IMG/VR virus record: IMGVR_UViG_3300037488_000914
Span: 1-24,421 of that record
Direction: 5' to 3' (one strand)
Length of the DNA: 24,421 nt
Source: a virus
The position numbers were made by a program, and so were the translations under genes. The stretch's first letter is position 1, and the number at the start of each line of letters is the position of its first letter. Under the pieces are notes generated by a model that made no database searches, was not told the DNA's origin, and saw only the letters and a program-made list of their open reading frames with translations. Shown piece after piece: positions 1-6,379 of the stretch.

Positions 1-76
1 TATTTCGATCATAATAAAGTTTAATAATTGGACAGTTTTGATTATTGTAATTTAGATTTTCGATACAATTATTCAT
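1..76 (-). CDS. Possible 5' end of a leftward gene (partial)
   Basis: On the minus strand an ATG at 74-76 opens a frame that stays open for 25 codons to the window edge. The peptide begins MNNCIENLNY and is Asn-rich. A TAA lies in frame 15 codons before the ATG. There is no Shine-Dalgarno sequence. Support comes from context only: the neighbours on the right read leftward, and a sigma70-like promoter at 207-234 points this way, which would leave a leader of about 125 nt. Twenty-five open codons in AT-rich DNA can occur by chance, so this is tentative. Confidence 0.25.
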   Translation of the reverse strand, partial: MNNCIENLNYNNQNCPIIKLYYDRN

Positions 77-206
77 ATAGAGTATGAATGACGTTTGTTT
101 GTCGATTAAGTTGTTTTGATGTTATTTGGTTGTTTTGAGGAATTAAAGAGTCTTAAGATTATTAAGTATTCTTCTTATGAGGACTCATTTTCCGCAGATC
201 ACCGCT

Positions 207-234
207 ATTCTAACAACAAAAAAGCAAAAGTCAA
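207..234 (-). promoter_or_regulatory. Sigma70-like promoter pointing left
   Basis: Read on the minus strand there is a -35 box TTGACT (229-234), a 16 bp spacer and a -10 box TAGAAT (207-212). Each box has one mismatch to consensus. It points into the gene-poor left edge, so its target is probably outside the window or the short frame starting at 76. Confidence 0.4.
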
Positions 235-402
235 GAGAAAAATGCACTTGTCAAGAACTTTTTTTAAAATAATATTGGCTGTTTAAAAATATGAAAGCTA
301 TTGCAAAGATAATTTTAAAGATATGCTCAGTGTCTAATGTGATCAAAACTGTTAAAAGTGCGCCTATAAGATATTGTTTTTGTTATGAAATAAAAACGGT
401 TT

Positions 403-852
403 TTAATGTTTTATACTTCTTTTGGGATCAATCTCGTTTAAAATCTGAACTGCCATTTCATTAGCTTCTTCAGACCCAAAATTCTTTTTAAGCGTTCGTT
501 TTTGCTCCATTTTTTGACGTTGTTCGATGACAAATTCGTTATATTGTGCTAAAATTTTAGTGTTTGGGGTAGCCAATGTTATGATTTTGTTCTCTGGAAG
601 CGGTATAATGATATCTTCGGCATGAGGAAGATAAAAAGCCAAAGTTGACGAAATATACATATCCTCGGTTAAACGGTATATAATTTCGACAGGATTAACT
701 AATAATAACAGACTATCTTGACAAAACATACTATCTTGATCAAGATTTTCAGTCTCCCAGATAGATTTAAGGTGTTTTTCTAATTCACGAACTTTATAAG
801 CATCAGCAATGATAGTTTGGGCGGATACGAGTTTTATTAATCTAAATGCCAT
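403..852 (-). CDS. Sm/LSm-like phage protein (hypothetical)
   Basis: A 149-residue protein. Its opening (MAFRLIKLVSAQTIIADA) and a later stretch around residues 75-105 (an Ile/Pro-rich strand followed by ITLATPNTKILAQYNE) recall the Sm-like proteins of aquatic T4-like phages. Those begin with a strand of the form K-L-x-x-G-x-x-I-I-A and end with an I-x-x-x-x-P-x-x-x-L-x-x-Y segment. The Sm Gly is replaced here by Ala (VSAQT). The C-terminal 40 residues are charged (Lys/Glu) and probably extend beyond the fold. It lies directly downstream of uvsW in the same direction, with a perfect TATAAATA at 883-890, so it is probably expressed late. An RNA-binding role is inferred only from the family resemblance. 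Confidence 0.5.
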   Translation of the reverse strand: MAFRLIKLVSAQTIIADAYKVRELEKHLKSIWETENLDQDSMFCQDSLLLLVNPVEIIYRLTEDMYISSTLAFYLPHAEDIIIPLPENKIITLATPNTKILAQYNEFVIEQRQKMEQKRTLKKNFGSEEANEMAVQILNEIDPKRSIKH

Positions 853-882
853 AAGTAGAATTTAAAAACAAATTTCTACTTA

Positions 883-890
883 TATTTATA
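883..890 (-). promoter_or_regulatory. T4-type late promoter (TATAAATA)
   Basis: Perfect TATAAATA on the minus strand between the uvsW stop and the start at 852. Initiation about 7 nt downstream would leave a leader of roughly 24 nt for the Sm-like gene. Confidence 0.55.
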
Positions 891-893
891 AAT

Positions 894-2396
894 TTATAAT
901 GGTATCTGATAGATGTTATAATCGAAGTCTTCGGCGTCGTAGATCTTAGCCCGTTCGATGAAATGCTTTAAGACAAAATTTCGATGTTTCTTATATTGCA
1001 TATCATCAACGATGTCATAGAGGGTTGCCTTGTCCGATCTACCAATTCTTAATACTCTTCCGATACTCTGAAGAACCCGAATACGACTCTTTGACGGAGA
1101 AGCAAATATAATATTATCTAAGTTCTTAATATTCACACCAGTAGAAAAAACCCCGACACTTGCAACTATAATAGCATCCGTTTCGAGTTCTGTTATTTCC
1201 CGGACTTTTTCACGATCTTCCATTTCAGTGCCGCCATATATAAAGAATACTTTACGGGTCGAGTGAATTTTTTGAGAAATCATTTCGTGTAGTAACTTTC
1301 CATGTTTTGCTACATACTGAAATAATACTAAGGTATTTCCTTTTTGTGAAACTGTTAAATTTCTAATAAACTTATTGCGTTTTTCATTAGCAATAATCAT
1401 TCCTATTTCATCGGCATATTTTAGTTTACGAACAGTTTGACAATCTTCTTCATTATGTTTAAGAACAATACAATTGATTTTTAATTTAGCCAGTGTATTA
1501 GTATCCATCAATTGTTTGGTGGTAGTTGCTTGAAATACTGGCCCCGTTAAACCCTCAATCAACATCGAATCTGATTGAGCGCCGTTCAAGGTTCCAGTTG
1601 TACCAAATCGCCAATTGGCACCGGTGCATTTTACCAATATATTTTTAATCGAATTTGCCTTAGCCATATGACATTCATCAACAAGCACAAAACCGAACTG
1701 CTGAAAAAATGCTGGCGGTAAACGGTGTAGACTTTGCCATGTACTAATAACAATCTGTTTGTTTGTGGTTTTATCTTGTCCAGAATATATTTGATGTATT
1801 AATGCTTCTGTTTTAAATTCACGAGTTTCGTCGTATTTTTTAGCATATGTAATAAAATCATTAGTCATCTGAGATATCAAATTCAACGTAGGTACAATAA
1901 CCAAAGCTTTTCGACTATCTTTATCTATAAAGTGCTTTGTTAGAAGATATATCACACTACTTTTGCCACTAGCCGTTGGGGAAATGAATAACGTCTTGCG
2001 TTGTTCTAAACCTCGTTTAAAACAATTGAATTGATAATCTCGCAATTCAAACGGCAATTGCAATGATTGTATATATTCTTTTAAATCGTTGTCATCGATC
2101 TTTGTTGTCAACCAATTATATTCTATAGTATACTCTCTATCGTTTGCAAACTTTTCAATATGTTTGATAAGTCCACAATAGATGGTATTGTTTATACGAT
2201 TTAAAAATCTAATTCGTCCATCCCACATTTTCATTTTGTATGTTGGCATGAAATGGGCATTTGGAACTTTGAAAGTGAATGCGTCTGACAGCTCTGCTAA
2301 TATGGAAGGTTCAGCTTCAACACGAAAAAAAACTTGATCTATTTGGGTTAGTTTGATATCAGACACCAGAAGACCATTTTGTAAAATCGACCGCAT
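894..2396 (-). CDS. uvsW: UvsW-like recombination DNA helicase
   Basis: A superfamily 2 helicase of 500 residues, close to the 503 of T4 UvsW. UvsW unwinds branched recombination intermediates and R-loops and helps switch replication from origin-dependent to recombination-dependent. Visible motifs are Walker A SPTASGKSS (residues 139-147), motif II VDECH (239-243), motif III GTTGTL (265-270) and motif VI QSIGRVLRIGR (443-453). The first ~115 residues form a separate N-terminal part, as in UvsW. The start at 2396 overlaps the end of uvsY by 38 nt, so the two are likely cotranscribed and coupled. A UvsW-UvsY pairing is typical of T4-like phages. Confidence 0.93.
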   Translation of the reverse strand: MRSILQNGLLVSDIKLTQIDQVFFRVEAEPSILAELSDAFTFKVPNAHFMPTYKMKMWDGRIRFLNRINNTIYCGLIKHIEKFANDREYTIEYNWLTTKIDDNDLKEYIQSLQLPFELRDYQFNCFKRGLEQRKTLFISPTASGKSSVIYLLTKHFIDKDSRKALVIVPTLNLISQMTNDFITYAKKYDETREFKTEALIHQIYSGQDKTTNKQIVISTWQSLHRLPPAFFQQFGFVLVDECHMAKANSIKNILVKCTGANWRFGTTGTLNGAQSDSMLIEGLTGPVFQATTTKQLMDTNTLAKLKINCIVLKHNEEDCQTVRKLKYADEIGMIIANEKRNKFIRNLTVSQKGNTLVLFQYVAKHGKLLHEMISQKIHSTRKVFFIYGGTEMEDREKVREITELETDAIIVASVGVFSTGVNIKNLDNIIFASPSKSRIRVLQSIGRVLRIGRSDKATLYDIVDDMQYKKHRNFVLKHFIERAKIYDAEDFDYNIYQIPL

Positions 2397-2796
2397 TCTT
2401 GATCACAAACGCCCGTGAATGTATAGACTTGATAATATCTTTTAGAGCTTCAGTTTTTTCTTTTTGTAAAGAAACTTTAAGTAGAACGTCAATTAGATCT
2501 TTGTCGGCGTTTAGATATACATCTAAATCCTGTCGCATCAATTTTAAATCAAATTGTTGCCAACCAAACTCTTTTAATTCTTCGTCTGATAGCCGCCCAT
2601 AATAATATTCAGTTTTAATTTTTAATAACCGCCGGTATTCATATTCAGTTTTTGTGAGAAGTAGATTTTCTCTGGTATACATCTCATAATACTTGGCATG
2701 AAGTTTAGGAATCTTCAAAGATTCGTTTGCTAAATCGGTATTGTCGATGTTACAATCACCTTTCCAGGAATCGATAATTTCTTCAAGTTTACTCAT
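2359..2796 (-). CDS. uvsY: UvsY-like recombination mediator
   Basis: A protein of 145 residues (T4 UvsY has 137). UvsY loads the recombinase UvsX onto single-stranded DNA coated with gp32. The C-terminal pattern IKSIHSRAFVIKNAVDF lines up with T4 UvsY's IKSRGFAIKHIQDM segment, and the middle LNADKDLIDV matches LSADKDVLKV. A YYYGRLSDEE segment matches the YYSGRGDGDE region. The protein is helical and rich in Lys and Glu. It overlaps uvsW downstream. The assignment rests on remembered T4 sequence and on gene adjacency. No uvsX is visible in this window. Confidence 0.88.
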   Translation of the reverse strand: MSKLEEIIDSWKGDCNIDNTDLANESLKIPKLHAKYYEMYTRENLLLTKTEYEYRRLLKIKTEYYYGRLSDEELKEFGWQQFDLKLMRQDLDVYLNADKDLIDVLLKVSLQKEKTEALKDIIKSIHSRAFVIKNAVDFTKWSSGV

Positions 2797-2826
2797 AATA
2801 TATTAATTATACACTTAAATGATTAA

Positions 2827-3192
2827 TTAAGCAAGCTTTGTTTTTTTAAGTTTATCCTGAAACCATATAAGCAGTTTTGGATTATCTTTAAACAGGGTCA
2901 ATATAACGTCAGCATATCGCGTTACATATTCTTCTTCTTGTATATCGTTCTTAAATTTGATCTTATGAACTTCGTTGACGGCATGAAGTATTTCATGCAG
3001 TACGGTATTCGCAAACTCATCATCGCCCTGTTTACCAAATACTCGCAAGGTTTGTGCACTAAAATCACACTCTCCCATATCAATGTACTTCCCTTTTCTT
3101 TTAGTTTTATCTATATCAATTTTTTTGGAAACATGACGAAGTTTATAAACCGCGTAGCCGATCTTAACTTTCTTGGGAAGATGTTTTGACAT
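2827..3192 (-). CDS. Small HExxH zinc-metallopeptidase-like protein
   Basis: A protein of 121 residues with the zinc-metallopeptidase signature HEILH at residues 66-70 (TVLHEILHAVNEVHK). The two His would bind zinc and the Glu would activate water. The third ligand is not obvious; candidates are His-76 and acidic residues around 85-92 (IQEEEY). There is no signal peptide, so it should act in the cytoplasm. Similar short phage peptidases resemble the SprT or ImmA/IrrE type, and I cannot choose between them. The gene ends 30 nt before uvsY and has its own sigma70-like promoter at 3241-3269. Whether it cleaves a host regulator or is a structural relic is not shown by sequence. Confidence 0.65.
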   Translation of the reverse strand: MSKHLPKKVKIGYAVYKLRHVSKKIDIDKTKRKGKYIDMGECDFSAQTLRVFGKQGDDEFANTVLHEILHAVNEVHKIKFKNDIQEEEYVTRYADVILTLFKDNPKLLIWFQDKLKKTKLA

Positions 3193-3240
3193 ATTAGACT
3201 ATGTTATGATATATTAAAAAATCACATAACCCTAATACCT

Positions 3241-3269
3241 ATAATAATATATTTAGAATTATAAGGCAA
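3241..3269 (-). promoter_or_regulatory. Sigma70-like promoter for the metallopeptidase/uvsY/uvsW group
   Basis: On the minus strand there is TTGCCT (3264-3269), a 17 bp spacer, and TATTAT (3241-3246). The predicted leader to the ATG at 3192 is about 42 nt. It suggests that the peptidase, uvsY and uvsW are transcribed by host-type polymerase early or mid infection. Confidence 0.5.
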
Positions 3270-3328
3270 GTTAAAAGTGGTTGAAAATATTCAATGATAT
3301 GGTAAGAATATGAGTGTTTTTTATCAGT

Positions 3329-3336
3329 TATAAATA
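3329..3336 (+). promoter_or_regulatory. T4-type late promoter (TATAAATA)
   Basis: Perfect TATAAATA on the plus strand 13 nt before the ATG of the HNH gene at 3350. Initiation would fall only about 7 nt before that ATG, so the endonuclease message would be nearly leaderless. The promoter also serves the coupled tail gene at 4171. Confidence 0.55.
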
Positions 3337-3349
3337 ACAATAGATTAAT

Positions 3350-4174
3350 ATGCTGCAAAATAAATATTCAAAACATTATTGGTTATTGATAGAAAAAGCC
3401 AAGAACCGTGAAGTTCCAGCCGGTTATGTAGAAAACCATCATATTATACCCAAATCATGTGGTGGGGCGAATACATTAGACAATTTGGTTCACTTGACGG
3501 CCAGAGAACATTTTGTGGCCCATTTGCTGTTAACTAAGTGTTATGATAGTGTGGAACGCGGAAAAATGTTTTGTGCCTTACACTACATGGTTCATGGTCA
3601 ACAAAAGAAATATCATCAAATAAATTCTAGATTATATGAATATTATAAAAATGGTATTTCAATAACCGTTTCACAGGTTCACATGGGACGAAAGCGTTCA
3701 GAAGAAACAAAAAAGAAAATGCGAGATAGGTGGTCAACCCCGGAATTTAGAGACAAGATGTATAGATCACGGGTTGGAAAAAAACATTCAGAAGAAACAA
3801 AAAAGAAAATGTCGAAATCTATGAGAGGACTAAAACGTTCAGAAGAAACAAAAAAGAAAATGTCGAACTCCTGGACCAAAGCCCGTCGACTAAAACAATC
3901 AAATCGTACCATATCAAAAAAAACTCGAGATAAATTGTCAAACTCCCTCATGGGACACGTACTTTCTGAAGAAACTATAAACAAAATCAGGGAAGCTCAT
4001 ATTACCAATTTTTATAAAATACAATGTCCAGATGGTAATATAATCAAGATTTATAATTTACGAGATTTCTGCCGACGACACCCAACTATAAATCGGGCAA
4101 ATTTGCGCGGCACAATAACAGGCCGATATAAACATTCCGCTGGATTTAAAATTTTAGAAATAGGTAAAATATGA
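3350..4174 (+). CDS. HNH homing endonuclease with NUMOD3 repeats
   Basis: A free-standing homing endonuclease of 274 residues. The N-terminal HNH nuclease domain has NHHIIPKSCGG (residues 29-39) followed by NTLDNLVHLTAREHFVAH, the usual layout of phage HNH proteins. Residues ~112-220 hold repeated DNA-binding modules of the NUMOD3 type (GRKRSEETKKKM, GKKHSEETKKKM, GLKRSEETKKKM and a weaker LSEETINKI copy), which grip the target around the cut site. The C-terminal ~50 residues are a further basic region. The stop overlaps the start of the tail gene at 4171 in an ATGA, so the two are translationally coupled. It sits between a late promoter and that structural gene, which marks it as an insertion of a selfish element. 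No SD is seen before its ATG. Confidence 0.88.
   Translation: MLQNKYSKHYWLLIEKAKNREVPAGYVENHHIIPKSCGGANTLDNLVHLTAREHFVAHLLLTKCYDSVERGKMFCALHYMVHGQQKKYHQINSRLYEYYKNGISITVSQVHMGRKRSEETKKKMRDRWSTPEFRDKMYRSRVGKKHSEETKKKMSKSMRGLKRSEETKKKMSNSWTKARRLKQSNRTISKKTRDKLSNSLMGHVLSEETINKIREAHITNFYKIQCPDGNIIKIYNLRDFCRRHPTINRANLRGTITGRYKHSAGFKILEIGKI
3697..3862 (+). repeat. Three identical 25-nt repeats inside the HNH gene
   Basis: A 25-nt unit occurs without change at 3697-3721, 3787-3811 and 3838-3862 (spacings of 90 and 51 nt, both multiples of three). It encodes the SEETKKKM core of the NUMOD3 modules. A decayed fourth copy follows near 3965. Because silent positions are also identical, the copies look recently duplicated or homogenised. 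Confidence 0.85.
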
Positions 4175-4713
4175 CAGTTTCAAATATTAATTTCTTGAGC
4201 CAATTCGGGTTTCGTCTAGTTATAGCTAGATTGCCAGAAATCGAATATTTTCTTCAAAGGATAAATCTGCCTGGACTTAATCTTCCGGCGGCTACAAGAG
4301 CTACGCCCTTTGCATCACCCTTAGCATATCCCGGCGATATCAGTTTTAACGATCTAACATTAAGTTTCAAGATAGACGAAGATATGAAAAATTATCTTTC
4401 GATTTGGAATTGGATGGTGCAGCTGGGATTTCCACAGAACTTCAATCAATACAAACAAATTGCGACACGCAATACAGCATTGCAAGCATTTGAAGAGGGT
4501 GAAGTTACCAGCAACATTCGATTGATTGTTCTTGACAACAAACATAACTGGAATTACGAAATCGAGTTTACGTCGTGTTGGCCAACAAGTCTTAGCGATT
4601 TAAATTTTGGAAGTACAGACCCTTCAGTACAATATCTGACTGCGGAAGTTACGTTCAAATATCATTACTATACTATTACACCGAATACAGAAGCGTTACC
4701 CTGTCAGAGATAA
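4171..4713 (+). CDS. Tail-tube-fold structural protein (second gp19-like protein)
   Basis: A protein of 180 residues. It opens with a segment (FGFRLVIARLPEIEYFLQ) followed by INLPGLNLPAATRATPF and GDISFNDLTLSFKIDEDM, then a Trp-rich segment (YLSIWNWMVQLGFP). This pattern is known from tail-tube-like proteins of T4-type aquatic phages. The DEDMKNY segment corresponds to the NDEDFSVR region of the bona fide gp19 in this window (18338-18931). It could be a baseplate-proximal tube initiator (gp54- or gp48-like role) or a minor tube protein; sequence alone does not decide. It is translated from the HNH message by ATGA overlap and is encoded on the opposite strand to the main tail module. A gene follows convergently after 3 nt. 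Confidence 0.65.
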   Translation: MTVSNINFLSQFGFRLVIARLPEIEYFLQRINLPGLNLPAATRATPFASPLAYPGDISFNDLTLSFKIDEDMKNYLSIWNWMVQLGFPQNFNQYKQIATRNTALQAFEEGEVTSNIRLIVLDNKHNWNYEIEFTSCWPTSLSDLNFGSTDPSVQYLTAEVTFKYHYYTITPNTEALPCQR

Positions 4714-4716
4714 CAA

Positions 4717-4995
4717 CTAAGGTTTAACGTCACCGTTTCGCAAAATAGCTAAGTCCTCATAGCTCCCAGTAAATCGTCTATACCATTCCTGTTTGCAACA
4801 CTCTAACATTCCGACAATTTCGTTATGCACGGAATAGCAATATCTATCTTTATAAACCTGTTTTATCAATGAAGTTATAATATAATTAAGTTCACCACAT
4901 TCTTTTCCAGGTTTAGTAATAGCTTTTAAATTCTCGGCGAGTTTTGATATATTTTCATCATAAACAATTCTATTAACCGGATCGATGTATGGCAT
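4717..4995 (-). CDS. Conserved small protein, DUF6899-like
   Basis: A protein of 92 residues starting MPYIDPVNR, with GELNYIITSLIKQ, a MLECCKQEWYRR segment and an NGDV ending. This arrangement (MPYID, GELNY, LECAK-x-E-x-YRR, YE..K...NGDV) matches the small DUF6899 family, which is widespread in phages and has no established function. The start codon overlaps the stop of the upstream gene by one base (TAATG), so the pair is coupled. The protein is probably helical and cytoplasmic. Confidence 0.7.
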   Translation of the reverse strand: MPYIDPVNRIVYDENISKLAENLKAITKPGKECGELNYIITSLIKQVYKDRYCYSVHNEIVGMLECCKQEWYRRFTGSYEDLAILRNGDVKP

Positions 4996-5423
4996 TATTT
5001 TGATTTCCTTTGTTCTAATATTTTAGTTTCCATTTCTCTGATTTTGGAAACATCGCCAGATTTAACTTCTTCGAGTGTGACATAGCAGATTGGCATTTTA
5101 AGTTTCTTAGCATACTTGATTTCGGCTGTAACACCAATCGACTTATCCCAACCATCTAACATCAAAACAATCAAACCGTCACATCGGTCTAAAAAATTCT
5201 TATCAAATTGTTCCCAAAAAATCCAATCACCAGGAATGAAGAACTTCTCCCAGTGGTAATTGTAGGGTATAGGCGCGAAAACGTGAATATCGGCATTTAA
5301 TAGCCTTACCGCTGCCTCCGTTGAATCATAAGCCCTTTGTAGTTTAACCTCGTGGTCTTTGTGACTATAGGGGTTCGCCAAATAATGTAACAGTCTAACT
5401 TTTTCTTTTTTTCTGGGAGCCAT
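4995..5423 (-). CDS. DUF1937-like protein (nucleoside deoxyribosyltransferase-like fold)
   Basis: A protein of 142 residues. LLHYLANPYSHKD near the N-terminus, DWIFWEQFDKNFLDRCDGLIVL in the middle and a GWDKSIGVTAEIKYAKK segment match DUF1937-type proteins, which share the fold of nucleoside 2-deoxyribosyltransferases (YLAxPYS; CDxLIVLxxxGWxxSxGxxxEIxxA). The GW-S-G-E segment lies where those enzymes carry the catalytic Glu. A role in nucleotide salvage or modification is therefore possible but unproven. It has a strong SD (GGAGGA just before the ATG) and a sigma70-like promoter at 5444-5471, implying early expression together with the DUF6899-like gene. Confidence 0.7.
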   Translation of the reverse strand: MAPRKKEKVRLLHYLANPYSHKDHEVKLQRAYDSTEAAVRLLNADIHVFAPIPYNYHWEKFFIPGDWIFWEQFDKNFLDRCDGLIVLMLDGWDKSIGVTAEIKYAKKLKMPICYVTLEEVKSGDVSKIREMETKILEQRKSK

Positions 5424-5443
5424 CTTTTCCTCCGTATATTTTC

Positions 5444-5471
5444 ATAATACACTAAAATCTCTAAGAGTCAA
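5444..5471 (-). promoter_or_regulatory. Sigma70-like promoter for the DUF1937/DUF6899 pair
   Basis: On the minus strand there is TTGACT (5466-5471), a 16 bp spacer and TATTAT (5444-5449). The predicted leader is about 14 nt and contains the strong GGAGGA SD. Confidence 0.6.
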
Positions 5472-5518
5472 CATATTTTTAATTACATGAAAATTCCATT
5501 TTTTACTAAATATATTAT

Positions 5519-5532
5519 AGATGTTAACATCT
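5519..5532. promoter_or_regulatory. 14-bp perfect palindrome in a divergent intergenic region
   Basis: AGATGTTAACATCT is perfectly self-complementary. It lies between the leftward DUF1937-like gene and the rightward phoH. Its position and symmetry suit an operator for a dimeric repressor, but no regulator gene is seen in the window. Confidence 0.35.
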
Positions 5533-5555
5533 GTTAAACATACTTTTCTGCCCTT

Positions 5556-5577
5556 ACACCAGCCAAATGGTGTTTTT
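5556..5577 (+). terminator. Hairpin with T-run upstream of phoH (possible attenuator)
   Basis: ACACCA (5556-5561) pairs with TGGTGT (5568-5573) across a GCCAAA loop and is followed by TTTT. It is terminator-like but short. No gene ends on this strand nearby, so if real it would attenuate a phoH leader transcript. Confidence 0.3.
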
Positions 5578-5626
5578 CAGTTCGATCTTATCAAATCAGA
5601 TTTACCGAATAAAATAAGGAATTTAA

Positions 5627-6379
5627 ATGGGACGTAGAAACAGACGTGCTAAGGAACCCTTATACGATGAAGAACTGCTGCGTGAATTTCAGGACATGGA
5701 GGAAATGAGACAAAGAAAGCTAGATGGACCCAAAATTAAACAAATGTCCCTGAAAAGTGTCGTACCATTAACAGAAAACCAAACAAAAACGTTTCACGAA
5801 TACGACAAGAACCTAAACTTAATACTACACGGGGCAGCAGGATCTGGTAAAACCTTCATTGCAATGTACCTAGCACTGAAAGAGGTTATTGAAAGAAAAT
5901 ATTCAAGACTTATAATAGTTCGCAGTGCTGTGCCGACTCGCGACATTGGATTTCTCCCTGGAACATTGGAAGAAAAAATCGCAATATATCAATTACCATA
6001 TGTTGATATTTGCGCTAAACTGTTTGATATCGGAGACGCTTATATAAGGTTACAGAAATTGGAATATATAGAATTTGTTACAACGTCACACGTTCGGGGA
6101 ATGACGTTTGATGATGCAATTATTCTTGTTGACGAGTGTAACAATTGCAACTTTCACGAATTAGATTCTGTCATCACAAGACTTGGACAAAACAGTAAAA
6201 TCGTATTTTGCGGCGATCATGCTCAAACCGACTTGGTTGGAAAAGAAAGTCAGGGTTTGATTGCTTTCATGAACATTGTGTCGGGTATGAAATCTTTTAG
6301 ACGGATAGATTTCACGAAGGATGATATAGTGCGCAGCGCAATCGTAAAAGAATATATTATAGCGCGAGATAAACTATAA
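5627..6379 (+). CDS. phoH: PhoH-like P-loop ATPase
   Basis: A protein of 250 residues. The Walker A motif is GAAGSGKT (69-76), Walker B is IILVDE (165-170), and a sensor-like FCGDHAQTDL lies at 195-203. The RSAVPTRDIGFLPGTLEEK segment (100-117) is diagnostic of PhoH ATPases, which are related to the N-terminal part of superfamily 1 helicases. Phage PhoH proteins are common in aquatic T4-like phages. Their role is unsettled: phosphate-stress response and RNA metabolism have both been proposed. The N-terminal ~40 residues are highly charged. The gene stands alone on the plus strand. Its stop overlaps the stop of the convergent gene at 6374. No clear promoter is visible; an AAGGAA SD precedes the ATG. 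Confidence 0.9.
   Translation: MGRRNRRAKEPLYDEELLREFQDMEEMRQRKLDGPKIKQMSLKSVVPLTENQTKTFHEYDKNLNLILHGAAGSGKTFIAMYLALKEVIERKYSRLIIVRSAVPTRDIGFLPGTLEEKIAIYQLPYVDICAKLFDIGDAYIRLQKLEYIEFVTTSHVRGMTFDDAIILVDECNNCNFHELDSVITRLGQNSKIVFCGDHAQTDLVGKESQGLIAFMNIVSGMKSFRRIDFTKDDIVRSAIVKEYIIARDKL

Larger units (their letters stand above)
1..402. other. Left-edge stretch without a convincing gene
   Basis: This AT-rich stretch has no open frame with coding character apart from a short leftward frame that runs off the edge (listed separately). It contains a sigma70-like promoter on the minus strand at 207-234 and an imperfect inverted repeat (GAGTC at 148-152 with GACTC at 182-186, plus an inner TAAGA/TCTTA pair at 154-158 and 173-177). 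I saw no tRNA cloverleaf and no repeat array. Confidence 0.6.

Noticed and set aside
148-186. Imperfect inverted repeat considered as a terminator or small RNA
   Set aside because: The stem is broken by bulges, the loop is long and AT-rich, and no gene end lies beside it.
3310-3333. Tiny frame MSVFYQL before the HNH gene
   Set aside because: Seven codons ending inside the TATAAATA element, with no conserved feature; likely chance.
3359-3366. AATAAATA on the plus strand
   Set aside because: It lies at the start of the HNH coding sequence with no start codon suitably placed after it.
3697-3862. Spaced identical repeats considered as a CRISPR array
   Set aside because: Only three units with uneven in-frame spacing (90 and 51 nt), located inside a coding sequence; they are protein module repeats.
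3679-3984. 101-codon minus-strand frame with FFFVSSE repeats
   Set aside because: It is the antisense reading of the NUMOD3 repeats in the HNH gene.
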